From Medicago truncatula (taxonomy: Eukaryota > Streptophyta > Magnoliopsida > Fabales > Fabaceae): 64,000 nt of DNA. This document shows positions 1 through 11,823 of this stretch, piece after piece (the stretch's first letter is position 1; each line of letters opens with the position of its first letter). Under the pieces are notes generated by a model. That model searched no databases, was not told where the DNA came from, and was given only the letters and a program-made list of their open reading frames with translations. The position numbers were made by a program, and so were the translations under genes. The stretch covers positions 30,044,494 to 30,108,493 of the forward strand of contig NC_053045.1 in assembly GCF_003473485.1 (NCBI RefSeq). Direction: 5' to 3'.

Positions 1-703
1 AGAGATCTAAACAATTATAAACTGAATGACTTCGATCAGAACTGTATGCTTTTCCACATGTCTTGACTTTCAAATTTGCTTCTCCTGAACTCAAACCCTG
101 TCGAATCACCATCTTTTGTCGAAAGCACTCCAAAACTCCGTCGAACTCATCAACTTCAAACATGGGCTTAGAAGGTTTCCGCAGCTTTAAACCTTTTTCT
201 TTCTATCGAAATGCACAAGATAAAATAAACTAAAAACATAAAAAAAATGCTAACGAGTGTTCCCGACACAGTAAAGAATCTTATAAAAGATAAGTCTTTA
301 TGAAAGTTTGTGTATTCGATGCATTGAAAACGACAATATTTAACTATTTTAAAAAATAGTTTTTTAATTTAAAATGTTTAATGAGTGTCTTAAGAACACT
401 CGTTAACAAAATCCAAAACATAATAGTCCAGAGATTTCTTCCCCTGCGATAATGTGGGTGTAAGCAAAAAGTGTCATTTTTTTCCTTTGTTTTTAATGAC
501 TCTTTCTTAATTGGACAAAAGTTTCTTCAAGCGACATTGAAATATAATAAATTTGAGATGTGGTAATTATGTAGGGGGAAAAAAATTGTTTCTCATCAGG
601 AGGTAAGAAGGATTTATGAGAGACATAGTAACTATCCACTTTTTCTAAACACAAGGGCATGCAATGGAAGTGAAAGCATGAATATATATATATATATATA
701 TAT
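1..703. other. Intergenic AT-rich sequence, no gene seen
   Basis: No reading frame here has coding character. The short minus-strand frame near 493-726 is built from the (TA)n tract and low-complexity sequence. The segment ends in a (TA)n run at about 682-703 that abuts the MITE. Confidence 0.6.
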
Positions 704-1350
704 GGGATATGATCAAATGACATCAAGGTGTCAAATTAAATTTGACACCAAATTCTAACCATTAATCCACTTTAATCTGACGTCTCTCATCAAATCATTA
801 AATGCTCACATGCTTGAACAAATAATCCAAATTTTAATTTTAGAAATAATTTATTCCTTCTTTTCTTGATTAATTACTTACTGTTTTCATTATATTTTGC
901 CATTTGATTTCTCATACTAATTTTTTTTGGAGATTCTATTTTTTACTAATCTTTGTATCGGGTGTTCTAGCATTTGTGTTTTGCTTTCGCTTAATAGCAT
1001 ATGTTCTTTTTAATTTTTTGGTGCAGTCGTTCAATAATTATCTGTGGTGCTCTTTATAAATCAATTTCTTTAGGTTCATCTAAGAAAAATAAAAATAAAA
1101 AAGGTTTCTAAAAAAAACAAGGATGACGGGGAATAGTGCAAATAAATCATAATAATACCATAGAGAATTTTTGGTAAATAATTAATCAAGAGAAGAAAGA
1201 AAAATTGTTTCTAAAATTAAAATTTGGATCATTTGATCAAGCATGTGAGCATTTAATGAATTGATGATAGACGTTGGATTAAAGTTGAATTAATGGTTAT
1301 GATTTGGTGTCAAATTTAATTTGACACCATGGTGTCATTTGATCCTATCC
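704..1350. mobile_element. Foldback MITE with ~200 bp terminal inverted repeats, inserted in a (TA)n microsatellite
   Basis: The left end begins GGGATATGATCAAATGACA and the right end, read on the minus strand, begins GGATAGGATCAAATGACA. The inverted similarity continues inward for roughly 200 bp on each side, for example GGTGTCAAATTAAATTTGAC in both arms, and covers about 704-900 against 1150-1350. The element is bounded on both sides by pure (TA)n (about 682-703 and 1351-1374), as if it had inserted into a TA microsatellite. It has no coding capacity. A TA target duplication cannot be told apart from the microsatellite. The superfamily is not assigned. Confidence 0.75.
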
Positions 1351-1374
<24 letters not shown>

Positions 1375-1385
<11 letters not shown>

Positions 1386-1850
1386 AAGAAAGTTTGCTCA
1401 AAAAAGAAGAACTAAAGAAAGCATGAAGAATGACATGATTTAAATTAAGGTCACATCATATATTCACATATACGGAGTGACTGAGTGGGAAGTATATATA
1501 AAACTATTGCATGCGATTTGTGCCTTCGCAATAATGTGGCAAAGCATGCTTGCAGCCAGAGCATTTGTTACCTTAGCTACTCTTCTAAGCTAAGCCAACC
1601 CCACGCTTTAATGAGCACATTATTATGTATAGGGCACTATGGAGCCTCTAAATTTTTACAAACTAATTTTGTTAAGTGTATGTTTTAATAAACTATGGGT
1701 TTAAAGGAGTTGAAAAGTGTAGCTTTTGTCAAATCGTGGTGATTTACCATGATTATTTCATTTCACTACAACATTTTAATCCACCGCAATGCCTCAAATG
1801 TTGTCTAATATTAAAGAAAGTGTTTGTCTAAAACAAATGGTTAACGATAA
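1375..1850. other. Intergenic, no gene seen
   Basis: This spacer lies between the MITE and the CACTA element. The open frames at 1485-1688 and 1789-2094 show no recognisable domain, and the second runs into the CACTA subterminal repeats. Confidence 0.5.
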
Positions 1851-4800
1851 CACTACTAGAAAAATCCAAATTAGAGACGGGCGAAATCAGTCTCTAAAAT
1901 GCAAAAAATCCGTCTCTAAACAAGTTGGAGACGGAATTGGAGACGGAATTGAGTCCGTGGTTAATTTGCTCGTCTCTAAGCTTATTGGAGACGGATTTAC
2001 AGATTCCGTCTCTACCAGACACGGAAAAATTCCGTCTCTGAATCATATATTTCCGTGCATACAAAGAAACCAAATCTGTCTCTACATAAAATAAATTCTG
2101 TCTCTAACTTCAATTTTTTTTTTTTTTAAAAAAAAAATCAACCTAAAGTGCTCTTAAAAATAGATAAATATAATTTGCAAATTTTGATCAACATAATAAT
2201 GTCTCATTCAATAGAAAAGTACTCTTAAAAATACATAAATATACTTTGCAAATAACTGAACAAATCAAAGTAAAACTATCCGGTACCTAAAAATAATAAG
2301 ATGATAATGAATCTAAAACTTTCCAAATCTCTAAATTGTTGTTACTATCCCCTCCTTCATTGACATTATCATTCTCTCATGCTCTTGACATGTTCTTGAG
2401 CTAATTAACAAAGCTTCGGAATAATGTCTGAGCTAAATAGGTAACTTCCATCAGCCTGCAAAATTTAAAATATGTGGGTCTCAAGCATAGTTTTTGTTAT
2501 TTTCAATAATTTTGCCAAGGAAACAAAGCAATGTCAATCAAGCTAGTCAACAATTTTCTTTAATAGTGCTTTATATATAGAACAATAAACAATTAGGGTT
2601 ACGAAATGACTTACACAACTGAAGAGAAAACTTACATGTGTAGCATGGATTAGGAGGCGGAAAATCACCTTACGTTCTGTTTTCTCAATCTTCCCCCAAG
2701 TAACCCAGCCATTGTTCTAGTAAGTTAATCACATTTAAGATGCATTATTGCCAAAACTTGAAGTCATATTCAAAAACAATATATGTAGTGACATGAATGC
2801 AGAGTAAGTAAAAAATTCACAATCACTCATATCCTTGTTTAGACATTAAACTAATGTTATTCTACTAATACGATTTCATGCTCAAATAACCAAACCTTAA
2901 ATAAGTAGTTCATATTGAATACCTAGGTGTGATATCCTATTATCCTTGCATACCAACTAAAGTCAGTCAGCCTTCAAAACACAATATCCTACATAACAAA
3001 GACAACCTTCAAATCATGTTCTAAATCAAACACTAAACAATAAACTTATTGAAAAAATAAATAACATGGATTAAAATTTAGAACTAATATCTCACCTTTT
3101 TAGAGACAATTGTACTAGATGATATGGAATGCTATTAAATCAATCAAAGATAGAAAACTTCAATTAGGTAAAGATGCTGCATAAAACAAAGAAAAGGTGT
3201 TAATTGTTATTATCTAAAAAGTTTAAATTTAGTATATTGAATAACTGGTCATGAGGGATTCACTCGTAAGTCTCAACTTCACAAAATACATAAATCTTCA
3301 TGTTTGGATTCGAAAACACGCTAATAAACTACAAAGCTGTCAAGAAAACAAACAAAACAAAATCTCTTATGAATGAGCAGCAAAAAAACAAACTAATCAC
3401 TTGCCTTGGTGTTTTCTAATTACTTGTAACTTGTAAGCGGAATTTTAATCACCTACCCTGCTGCTGCAACTAAACACAGACAGAGAGAGAGTTGGTTGGT
3501 AATTTCAAATCACTTGTAAGTTGTAATGCATATAAAATAACTAGTGAAGTTTCAACAAACTTCACATAATCCCCATCTTGACTTACTCACATAATCCCCC
3601 ATGTATTTTCCATGTAAACTAAATGTTCCATCAGCAACTCTAAGGATCATTACTTGCTAAGATACCTGTTGGGTAGCAGACAAGCTTTCTCTCATCCGCT
3701 ATTTCTTGTATATTCATCATTCCGTCATTAACTAGTGAAACCTTTGGTTCTCCCTTAGAGGTAGCAGATAAAGTTGGAAATGGCAACTTGGATTGTGGAC
3801 AACATGAAGACTCCATATCTACAAAATAAAATCAAATAAGTAAGATCCAAATCATGATTGTTTCAATCACCTTAAACTTGATAACTGTTTCAATCATGAT
3901 TGTTGTCAATCACCTTAAAATTCTTGTTCCATACATAGGTTTCAAAGCTACAATTTACAGTTCATACAATAGACATAAAGAAAATGTAGACACAAACACA
4001 CATCGATCCTATACATATATTTTGTGTAGCAAAAAATCAGCACCTCAAAAACTCATGCAAAAACAAAGAGATGCAAGTGCAACAGTCACTTGTACATACA
4101 GTCACAAGTATATATATGTTCTTCTATAAATCAACATACTATTTTAATTTTATTTAACATTAAAAATTAAACACAAACAGACCTTGACAAATTTCTCAAT
4201 CAGCCAATGAAGTTACTAATCAACACCCATAAAAAATAAAACCAATTCATTCAGTTATAAAAAAACATAAACATCAATCTGTACATTATTGGTCTCAAAC
4301 ATAATAGTTGCAAAATAATCCTTGATTTTGGGTTGATAACAATGATAATTACCAAGAATATAGCTTCAGGGTCAACATAAAATCCACCTTTAAGTTTAGC
4401 TTCACATTTCAACCTAATCAACTCCTTTTGTTTAACACAACACAAGTTAAGTAAATTGAGTAAATAAGTAAACAAATAAATGGTTTGATCAAATTAAATT
4501 AACTTATTAAAATTTTAATACCCCACATCGTATTCTTTAGCTACTCTTTTGGCTCAACTCCAAATGAGTTCCCTTGTTTCAGATCTCTTCTTCTTCTTCC
4601 TCTTCAATGATTCAAGTTCCAATTTCTTCATCAATGGACATTCCCCGTTCCTTTTTGCCTCTTCAAAATGGATGCAGGAACCGCTGCTTTGAATTCCCCT
4701 TTGGCCATTCTACAAGCAATGAAATCGAATGATTCGAGAAACAAAATCAAAACACAAAACCGTAATCTTTGAAAAATTAAGAAAGAAGAAAGAAAAACGT

Positions 4801-5375
4801 ACCCACTAAGCAGATCTGATGCTAAATGACAAGAAGAAATGAGTTAGATAAGAAAAAACGCAGTCACAAAAGACCTCTCGCCAATATTCGCAAAAGACCC
4901 GCTCGTAGAGGTATGATTCCGGAGAGTATCGTGTTGTTGGTGGATTTTGCAATAGAGAAGAACTTAGGGTTAGGGTTCATTTGGGGATGGAGGGAGAGCT
5001 TTCAATCTTCATCGATGGGGGACAATATGTGGACAGAAGAACTGTTTAATTTGGTAGTGAACGCTTAATTTTGGGAGCTGGGACTTTTTTTTTTTTAAAT
5101 TATAATTTTTTTGTAGAGACGGATTAATTCAGTCTCTGGGCATTTTTATCTGGGTATAAATTATAAAATAATAAAATATATTTGTCAGAGACGGATTTCG
5201 AGACGGAAAATGTTGCTGACGGAAACAACCGTCTCTAAATTCTGTCTCTAAAGGTAAAATCTAAACTTCCGTCTCAGCCAATTATATTCCATCTCTGATT
5301 CCGTCTCTAATAGAGACAGAATAAAATCCGTCTCTAAATTCCGTCAGTATTCATGATTTTTCTGGTAGTAAAGTG
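1851..5375. mobile_element. Non-autonomous CACTA (En/Spm-type) DNA transposon
   Basis: The left terminus at 1851 reads CACTACTAGAAAAATCC. The right terminus, read on the minus strand from about 5375, is CACTTTACTACCAGAAAAATC, so both ends share CACT and CTAGAAAAATC/CCAGAAAAATC. Both subterminal zones (about 1875-2105 and 5113-5345) are packed with GAGACGGA / TCCGTCTC repeats in both orientations, the usual CACTA transposase-binding architecture. The roughly 3.5 kb interior is AT-rich and shows no TnpA- or TnpD-like transposase. I could not define a clean 3 bp target duplication, so the right end may be off by a few bases. Confidence 0.8.
3640..3816 (-). CDS. Small unrecognised ORF (58 residues) inside the CACTA element
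   Basis: A minus-strand frame runs from ATG at 3816-3814 to TAG at 3642-3640. The composition looks protein-like (MESSCCPQSK near the start, EIADERKLVCYP near the end), unlike the homopolymer-rich frames around it. It could be an exon or captured host fragment carried by the transposon, or chance. I recognise no family, and no splice partner was established. Confidence 0.2.
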   Translation of the reverse strand: MESSCCPQSKLPFPTLSATSKGEPKVSLVNDGMMNIQEIADERKLVCYPTGILASNDP

Positions 5376-6332
5376 GTTAATGACCTTCATCAAACGACGA
5401 ATCGTTCGAAAAAATTTGAATTTGATTTTTGGATGCCACAATTTTTTACCAGACTATACTTATTTCACAGCCAAACTCTAGACTACCAGAGTTTCATTTC
5501 TCTAAAAACTGGAGGGTTAACAAAAATATATATCTTTTTCGAGAATCATAGTATAGTGAGGAGTGCTATGGACATAAATATAATTTTTCATGATTAATGT
5601 TTTAAAATCGGATGGATGTCAATTAATGATCCAATGATTTTATTCAAGAACAGATAAACATGATTAAACACTCCTTATTTTTTCATTGGAAAAAACACAA
5701 TTATAAGCATAAGTTTACCAATAGATTTGACTCATTTCATTTGATTGCACAATCGGTTAAGACAGAGTTGGATCTAGTAGAATATGTTAGACTTCCGCAA
5801 CAACATAACGATCTAAAGTTTAAATCTTAATTAAAAGATGTTTCCATAATTAGTGACCAACGTACAATGTCTCAAATAGGAGTATGTAATTTCTAAAATA
5901 AAATAAAAATTATGTTAGTAGTCCTCATAAAATAAGAATTGATGTTAGTAGTTTTCCTTTTAACTTATTTGGATTTGGATTGGATATATTACTCTTCTTT
6001 AAACTTAAAGTTTACATAAATTCATAATTTGTTCTCCAAATTTCATTGGCGACATTTACTAAGGAATAAATTGGATAAAGTCACATATATTTACATTGTT
6101 GTAAATATTGATCCGATCTTGATTGGACAAACCATATTTTAATTGCATATTTTATTTTAATTTTGCAAAATTAAAATTGGAGTAGTCGAATCTTAATTAG
6201 ACAATGTAGATTGTGTGACACTGTAAATGTTGAATAATTCTAAAGACAGACAGAATCAAGTTACCCTTTTCACAAGATATAATAAATTCAAGTTGAAGGA
6301 CCAATAAATACTTCCTCAAGACCTGAAAACAT
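5376..6332. other. Intergenic sequence upstream of the small membrane-protein gene
   Basis: AT-rich sequence without a convincing gene. The frame at 5373-5597 is not protein-like. The last part serves as the promoter region of the gene at 6425. Confidence 0.5.
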
Positions 6333-6340
6333 TATAAAAG
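6333..6340 (+). promoter_or_regulatory. TATA box of the 6425 gene
   Basis: TATAAAAG lies about 90 bp upstream of the ATG at 6425, a normal plant TATA-to-ATG distance with a short leader. It is the best TATA match in the upstream region. Confidence 0.6.
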
Positions 6341-6424
6341 GGCAAGGCAAACACCACAACTTCTCACCCAAAAGCTACACATTTTCTTCTTCTAAGTTAT
6401 ATATAAAAACCCAAAATAACAAAC

Positions 6425-6832
6425 ATGAGTCCCTTTAACTTCTTCTTCTTCTTCCTCACTTCCTTATCACTTCTCTCTATAGCAACATCTCAAGAAAGAG
6501 CACCTCATGGACTTGTTTATGAAAACCCTATAGCTTTTCCACCATCAGCATATCTCTTCTTTCATCCCAATGCACGAACTTACGAGACCAAAAACTCTTG
6601 TACTACATCAAAATGTTCATCACTTCCTATGGCAGCTCAAGTAGAAGCTAATCAGAAATATGAAAACAAAGCATCACAGAAAAGTGGGAAACAAATTGGA
6701 GCTGGTGCTGTGGCTGGCATTATCTTTGCTGCTGCTTTTGTTGTTCTTTTAGTTGCTGGAGTCTATTATGTTAAGGTCATTCGTCAAGTTAACATGAATA
6801 GAACCATTAATAATGCTCAATCTCATGCTTAA
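6425..6832 (+). CDS. Small secreted/type I membrane protein of unknown function (135 residues)
   Basis: An intronless frame of 135 residues. Residues 1-22 form a signal peptide (Phe/Leu-rich core, likely cleavage after ATS-Q). The ectodomain (about 23-88) contains a motif ERAPHGLVYENPIAF, a Ser/Tyr/Phe-rich stretch and two cysteines (NSC, SKC) that could pair. A single hydrophobic segment at about 91-116 (Gly/Ala then Val/Leu-rich) is followed by a short tail starting VKVIRQVN, which predicts a type I plasma-membrane topology. The start is supported by the TATA box upstream, the signal peptide directly after the Met and an AAAC-ATG context. The layout resembles small uncharacterised plant transmembrane proteins. 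I cannot name a function. Confidence 0.7.
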   Translation: MSPFNFFFFFLTSLSLLSIATSQERAPHGLVYENPIAFPPSAYLFFHPNARTYETKNSCTTSKCSSLPMAAQVEANQKYENKASQKSGKQIGAGAVAGIIFAAAFVVLLVAGVYYVKVIRQVNMNRTINNAQSHA

Positions 6833-8525
6833 TATGTATTGAAGTAATATCTCACTTTCTTATTTCTTAGTCATTTGTTCCATTCTAGGTAAGGTTTTGA
6901 TACTCATGTATGCTATAACATTCAATCGCTTCTAATTTCTCAAATTTTTATTTGTATGTGTCTATGTTGTATCTAGTGTGTGTACAAGTTCTTCATTATA
7001 CTTTTCTTTAATTTCCGTTTTTTTATGGTTAGATAATGCATCTAGAGCTATGATATATAGTGATTAATATCCAATTTAAATGTTTTCGCAATTTCTTTTT
7101 TTTGTCAAGTATTATAGTTGGAGAAGCAAGGAAACATGGGTTTGAGCCCTACATACCAATATTTACGTAGTTACCGAGCTACACTTACATAATTTTGTTT
7201 TCACAATTAGATACACACATTTTTGAATTCAATTAAAATCTAAAACTTGTCGATTTAGAATTATGTTTCATAATCAATTTCAAAATAAATTTGTATTTTT
7301 TTCCGTCAATATATTAAATTAGTTTTTAAAAAAGTATTTATTTTCATCAAAATTATTTTACAACTCGTTTGATGTGTATGATAAAGATGGGACATAATAA
7401 CTAAATCATATTATATTTCAATTCAGTGTTTGGTGAATCAACATGGTATGATATGAAAATTAAGACATATGATTGTTAAAAGTTATATGATGTTATAAAC
7501 ATGCTAGCTATATCAAGAAACAAATTTTGATTTATGTGTATATGTTTACTCGGAATAAAATTGTAATTTTGTACGTTTTGGTTGAATAATCAAAATAAAT
7601 TGAGGCTTCTTTAAAATTCTATAAAACTTTGCATCTTCATTCTATGTATTTTTATATATATCTATCTAAACAATCATCTCGAAATTGATTTCTAGGTTAA
7701 GATTTCTGTTTTTTGTTTTTTGAGTTTTTGGCATTTTAAAAATTCATAATTAATTTGTCCCTTGACGCAAAATTCCAATTTTATGTGAAAAGTTATATTT
7801 TAACATCTTAAACATGCATGTAAAAAATCATGAAAAAATTCAACCTCGAGGTTATTTCTCTCGACTTTATGTCTTCAACTTGATTGGGATGACCTTGGTA
7901 TCCAAGTGCCCTCCTCGAAAGCCATCGTGGTATTTGATCACTCCATTAATACCATGTTTGAGATCTAATGTCCTCATTGATGTTTTTATCGGTCTACAAA
8001 GTTTTTTTTTTTTTGCTTATTTTAAATGTATTTTCAGGTTATTTCAAGTTCGAACTCCATGTGGTTGATGAGATCTCTATAAGATGAACTTGTTTTGTTG
8101 ATACCATATTTGGTGTAAGAGACGAATGCTGATTATCATGAAATTATGCATCCTATTAGTATCATTTAGAACATGTTAACATATGGTTGGATTAGTCACA
8201 CCAAACACTACATATAATCGATATGAGCAAACACCGACAAATATATATTTTATTTAATAAGATGGATGATTTTAAAAATTGTGAATCTTGCAATTTTCAT
8301 GATCATCTTCCATATACGGAAGAAATTTGTTAAACTTTTAGAATTAAAGTTTTGCCTTGTTAATTTTCCAATAATCTTTGCACTTTTTATGTGTATCATC
8401 GTTAACTTCTTTTTATGGGTCATAAAAGGGCAGTGTGGAGAAATAAGTGTTGCCGATAATCCATTTCCCAATTGAATGAAGTTGAATTTTATGTGAAAAA
8501 AAGGAAAAAAAAAACTTCTCTATGA
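6833..8525. other. Intergenic AT-rich region
   Basis: It contains the 3' UTR of the 6425 gene and long AT-rich stretches. The frames at 7814-8068 and 8250-8475 overlap on opposite strands and show no domain. A possible SINE remnant is listed separately. Confidence 0.5.
7133..7190 (-). mobile_element. Possible tRNA-derived SINE remnant
   Basis: Read on the minus strand, GTAGCTCGGTAAC resembles a tRNA A box and GGGCTCAAACCC a B box, about 30 bp apart. No tail or target duplication is visible, so this is a decayed fragment at best. Confidence 0.3.
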
Positions 8526-9060
8526 ATAAAAAAAGGAAGGACTAAAAGCGTAAATATAACCTAACTCCAAGGATCATTCAGTAACGCAACAGTACAACCA
8601 TAACCTAACTACAAACCCTAACATTTGTTTCACCATCTGTTACCGTCTTTGTGTTCACAGTTAGGGTGGGGCTCGGAAACCCGTCCCCGCTAGGGGGCAG
8701 GTTTGGGTGTGAATTTTCTATCCCCGATGGATTTGGTGGCGAGGGTGCGGGTAGTTATCCTAAAACTCGTCCCCGACCCGCCCCATTGTCATGTCTAGTT
8801 GGTAGAAATATTACATATTATATGTAGGGGTCGAAGTTCGAACTTAATTTCTCCCAAATTTTAAAATGTTACGCTACTTGACCAAAAAAATGAAGGGCTC
8901 CAACAAATAAAAAGGGCTAAAAGCATAAATATAAACCTAACTCCAAACCCGTAACAATAAAAACATAACCTAACTCCAAACCCTAATATTTTTGTGTCAC
9001 CGCCAGCACCATTTTTGCACTAACGTTACCGTCTTTTTGTGTTCACGGTTTCTGCAGTTT
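8526..9060 (+). repeat. Duplicated leader/promoter segment of the F-box gene flanking an insertion
   Basis: About 8537-8662 and 8909-9052 are diverged direct repeats. Both run from GGACTAAAAGCG/GGGCTAAAAGCA through CATAACCTAACT and AAACCCTAA to GTTACCGTCTTT and GTGTTCAC. Between them lie about 250 bp that include a GC-rich CCCGTCCCCGC / CGACCCGCCCC stretch, possibly transposon-derived. Only the right-hand copy joins the coding sequence. Confidence 0.65.
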
Positions 9061-9078
9061 TCACGACTTCGCAAAACC

Positions 9079-10713
9079 ATGGTTACAACAACACATTCAA
9101 ATTCATACTTACCTGATGACTGTTGGAAATGCATCTTCAAATTCATCATCGACGAGGACGACAACAATCGTCGCTACTTGTATCCTCTCTCCGCTGTCTC
9201 CAAACAATTCCTCTCCATCATCGATCCTCTTCGATTATCACTGACTGTCCTCAATCCAACACGCCCTCTCATCCGTCCCCTCTTCAAAAGATTCACCAAC
9301 CTTACCTCCCTTAACCTCTCTCGCTTCCACGGTGACCTCAACAACCTTCTCCGTCAAATCTCTCGTTTCCCATCATTGAACATCAAGTCACTCAATATCT
9401 CCAACAAACCCACCATTCCCGCAGATGGGTTGCGAGTTTTTGCACAAAACATTACTACTTTGACCTCTCTCACTTGTTCCAAAATTGCTAATTTCAATAC
9501 CACTGACCTGTTCCTCATCGTCGAATGTTTCCCCTTGCACGAAGAACTCGACGTTAGCTACCCCTTATATAGTCAAAAGTACATTCTTAGATACCCCTTA
9601 TATGGTGAAAAGTACATTCTCTATGTTGAAGGGGTAAAAGCTCTTTCACTTGCACTTATCAAACTCCGCAAGGTTAATCTTTCTGGCTTTCCCATAAACA
9701 ATCAATCTCTTTTCCACTTGCTAAAGAATTGTAAGCTTCTTGAAGAGGTCATCATGTTTGATTGTGATCAAATAAGCAGAGAAGGCATTGCTTCAGCTCT
9801 CCGTGAGAGACCAACATTGAGTTCTTTATCCTTTTCTGGTAGTAGCAGTTATGGCATGCCAGACATCACTGCTTTATGTTTTATTGGCTTCACTGCTTCA
9901 TATTTTATTGGCTCATTAGTGAGTTTGAAGGGTTTGACTTGTCTTAGTTTGCGTTCTTTGTATATCTTGGATGAGTTACTCTACTCTATTGCAAGGGAAG
10001 GTCTTCCTTTAACGAGGCTTGTCCTTCGAAAATGCACCGGCTATAGTTATGATGGAATCTTTTGTTTGTTATCCAAAGGTCATGGTGTCCAACATTTGGA
10101 TCTTGAAGATAACATGTTTCTGAATGATCAACATGTTGTCCAGTTGTATTCATTTCTTGGTGATTTGATTTCCATAAACCTTAGTGGTTGTGATAAGCTC
10201 ACTGAACGTGCTTTGTTTACACTTGTTAAGAACTGTCATTCGCTTAGTGAGATCAAAATGGAACATATTGGGAGTAAGAGTCGAGGGAATTCTGAATCTT
10301 TGGTGGATTTTGGTGTGTACCCTCAATTAAAGTCTCTCTTTTTGGGCCGCAATTCATGGTTAAATGATGAAAGAATCATAATGTTTGCTTCAATTTTCCC
10401 CAATTTACAGCTGCTTGATTTGACTTCTTCCACACAGATATCAGAAGGTATTTGCGAAGTTTTAAGGAAATGTTGTAAGATTAAGCATTTGAACTTATCA
10501 GGTTGTTATAAAGTGAAGCTACATAGTATCAACTTTGTAGTTCCCAAGCTGGAGGTGTTGGACTTGTCAGGTGTTGGACGTTATGTCACAGAGAAGGGAA
10601 TGAAACATATGGTAGAAAGATGTACACAACTGAGAGAAATTAATTTGGGGGATTTGCATTTAAGTGACGAAAAGAGGAAATTCTTCTCGCGTCGTGGATG
10701 CCTTCTTTGCTAG
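9079..10713 (+). CDS. F-box/leucine-rich-repeat protein (544 residues)
   Basis: A single-exon gene, probably the substrate-receptor subunit of an SCF E3 ubiquitin ligase. An N-terminal F-box covers about residues 8-50 (YLPDDCWKCIF, then LSAVSKQFLSI). The rest is a run of cysteine-containing leucine-rich repeats of the RNI/AMN1 type, with phrases such as LTSLNLSRF, LRKVNLSGFP, LISINLSGCDKLTE and LQLLDLTSS, ending in LREINLGDLHLSDE. I chose ATG 9079 rather than the in-frame ATG at 8992: 9079 has a good context (AACCATGG), sits 7-12 residues before the F-box as usual, and the upstream 29 codons lie in the duplicated leader. Two in-frame tandem micro-duplications are visible: 11 residues (9559-9591/9592-9624) and 8 residues (9868-9891/9892-9915). 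The frame is intact. The target is unknown; this family is large and lineage-specific in legumes. Confidence 0.85.
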   Translation: MVTTTHSNSYLPDDCWKCIFKFIIDEDDNNRRYLYPLSAVSKQFLSIIDPLRLSLTVLNPTRPLIRPLFKRFTNLTSLNLSRFHGDLNNLLRQISRFPSLNIKSLNISNKPTIPADGLRVFAQNITTLTSLTCSKIANFNTTDLFLIVECFPLHEELDVSYPLYSQKYILRYPLYGEKYILYVEGVKALSLALIKLRKVNLSGFPINNQSLFHLLKNCKLLEEVIMFDCDQISREGIASALRERPTLSSLSFSGSSSYGMPDITALCFIGFTASYFIGSLVSLKGLTCLSLRSLYILDELLYSIAREGLPLTRLVLRKCTGYSYDGIFCLLSKGHGVQHLDLEDNMFLNDQHVVQLYSFLGDLISINLSGCDKLTERALFTLVKNCHSLSEIKMEHIGSKSRGNSESLVDFGVYPQLKSLFLGRNSWLNDERIIMFASIFPNLQLLDLTSSTQISEGICEVLRKCCKIKHLNLSGCYKVKLHSINFVVPKLEVLDLSGVGRYVTEKGMKHMVERCTQLREINLGDLHLSDEKRKFFSRRGCLLC

Positions 10714-11823
10714 TATCCTGTAAGTGTTTTTGTTTTAAGATTTTATGTCAACTTACAAATGTGCATTTACTCATTGCTTGATAATTTCCAAAGTATATAT
10801 AATGTACAATGTAATGCAAGCGGTTGAATGTCGTGTTGTTAAATGTGTGTGTTCATAGTTTTATGTTTTTTTTTTTTTTTTATCCATCGTTGTACTCCCA
10901 AATAGCACCTCCACCATTTTTGTACTCAAAACGCCGCTTCCACCTTTGCTGTACTCTCAAACATTACTTCATCCATCATTTTAAATTCAAACGCTACTAC
11001 ACGAATTCAACGCCCTTCAAATTAACCTTAAACATCATTCAGCTGTGCAAGACCATGCCCTTCAAACCCTCTCAGTGAACGATTGCTAGACACCATCTTT
11101 TGTAGTTTATGAATCTCATCTGTCTTCACTAGCAATTCTGGTTCGATTTGTTATTACTGTTTCATTTGTTTGTTGTTGTTGGAATTATTAGCTTGAGTTT
11201 GATTTACTTTGCTTGCTGAAGTTTGATCTCATCGGTGTCTTAACACTTTCTCACTTGTCGTAAATCTGTCAAAAATGTCAGACTACTCATTATACGAGCA
11301 AATTTGACTTAATTATATTTGTTGGCTTAAATAAAGGCATGCCTAACTACTCATTACACATGTCTGACATAAAAGCCTTACTTATATCAAACAATAACTG
11401 AACCTTTAATTCATAAAAGTTGTGTATATGGCAATCCTTGTTATTAGGGTCTTAAAACTTTTCTTTATATCTGTTGAGCTTCATAGTGCTTTTGCAGGGT
11501 GATTTACTGCATTTCCATGGCTGTTATAGCATATATGAGCTTCAATACGAATGACAAAAACTCTATATGTACTTGTGTCTTAATAACACATTTATTTAGG
11601 TATATATGAATAGCAGGGCCGTTCCTAAGTTTTCGGAGACTCGGTTCTGAAAGTGAAAAGAGACCCGTAATAAAAGGATCTAGCCCAAAGTTCTGGTAGT
11701 ATCTAGCCGCTGGATCTATATTTTTGCAGTTGTGATTGTTAGTTGGGTGTGGGCTTCACAATTAATTGAGTGACATTTAAAAAATGAGAAATTTTCATTG
11801 TTGATTCATTTTGTGTACTACAG
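10714..11823. other. 3' flank of the F-box gene and intergenic sequence
   Basis: No gene recognised. A stretch at about 10905-11080 has repeated TGTACTC/CACC phrases but no domain. The sequence ahead of 11824 ends in a plausible splice acceptor (TGTACTACAG). Confidence 0.45.

Noticed and set aside
1789-2094. 101-codon ORF at the CACTA left end
   Set aside because: It translates the GAGACGG subterminal repeats.
4826-5068. 80-codon ORF at the right end of the CACTA interior
   Set aside because: Lys/Arg-rich start and no recognisable domain; could be a leader remnant, but the evidence is too weak to annotate.
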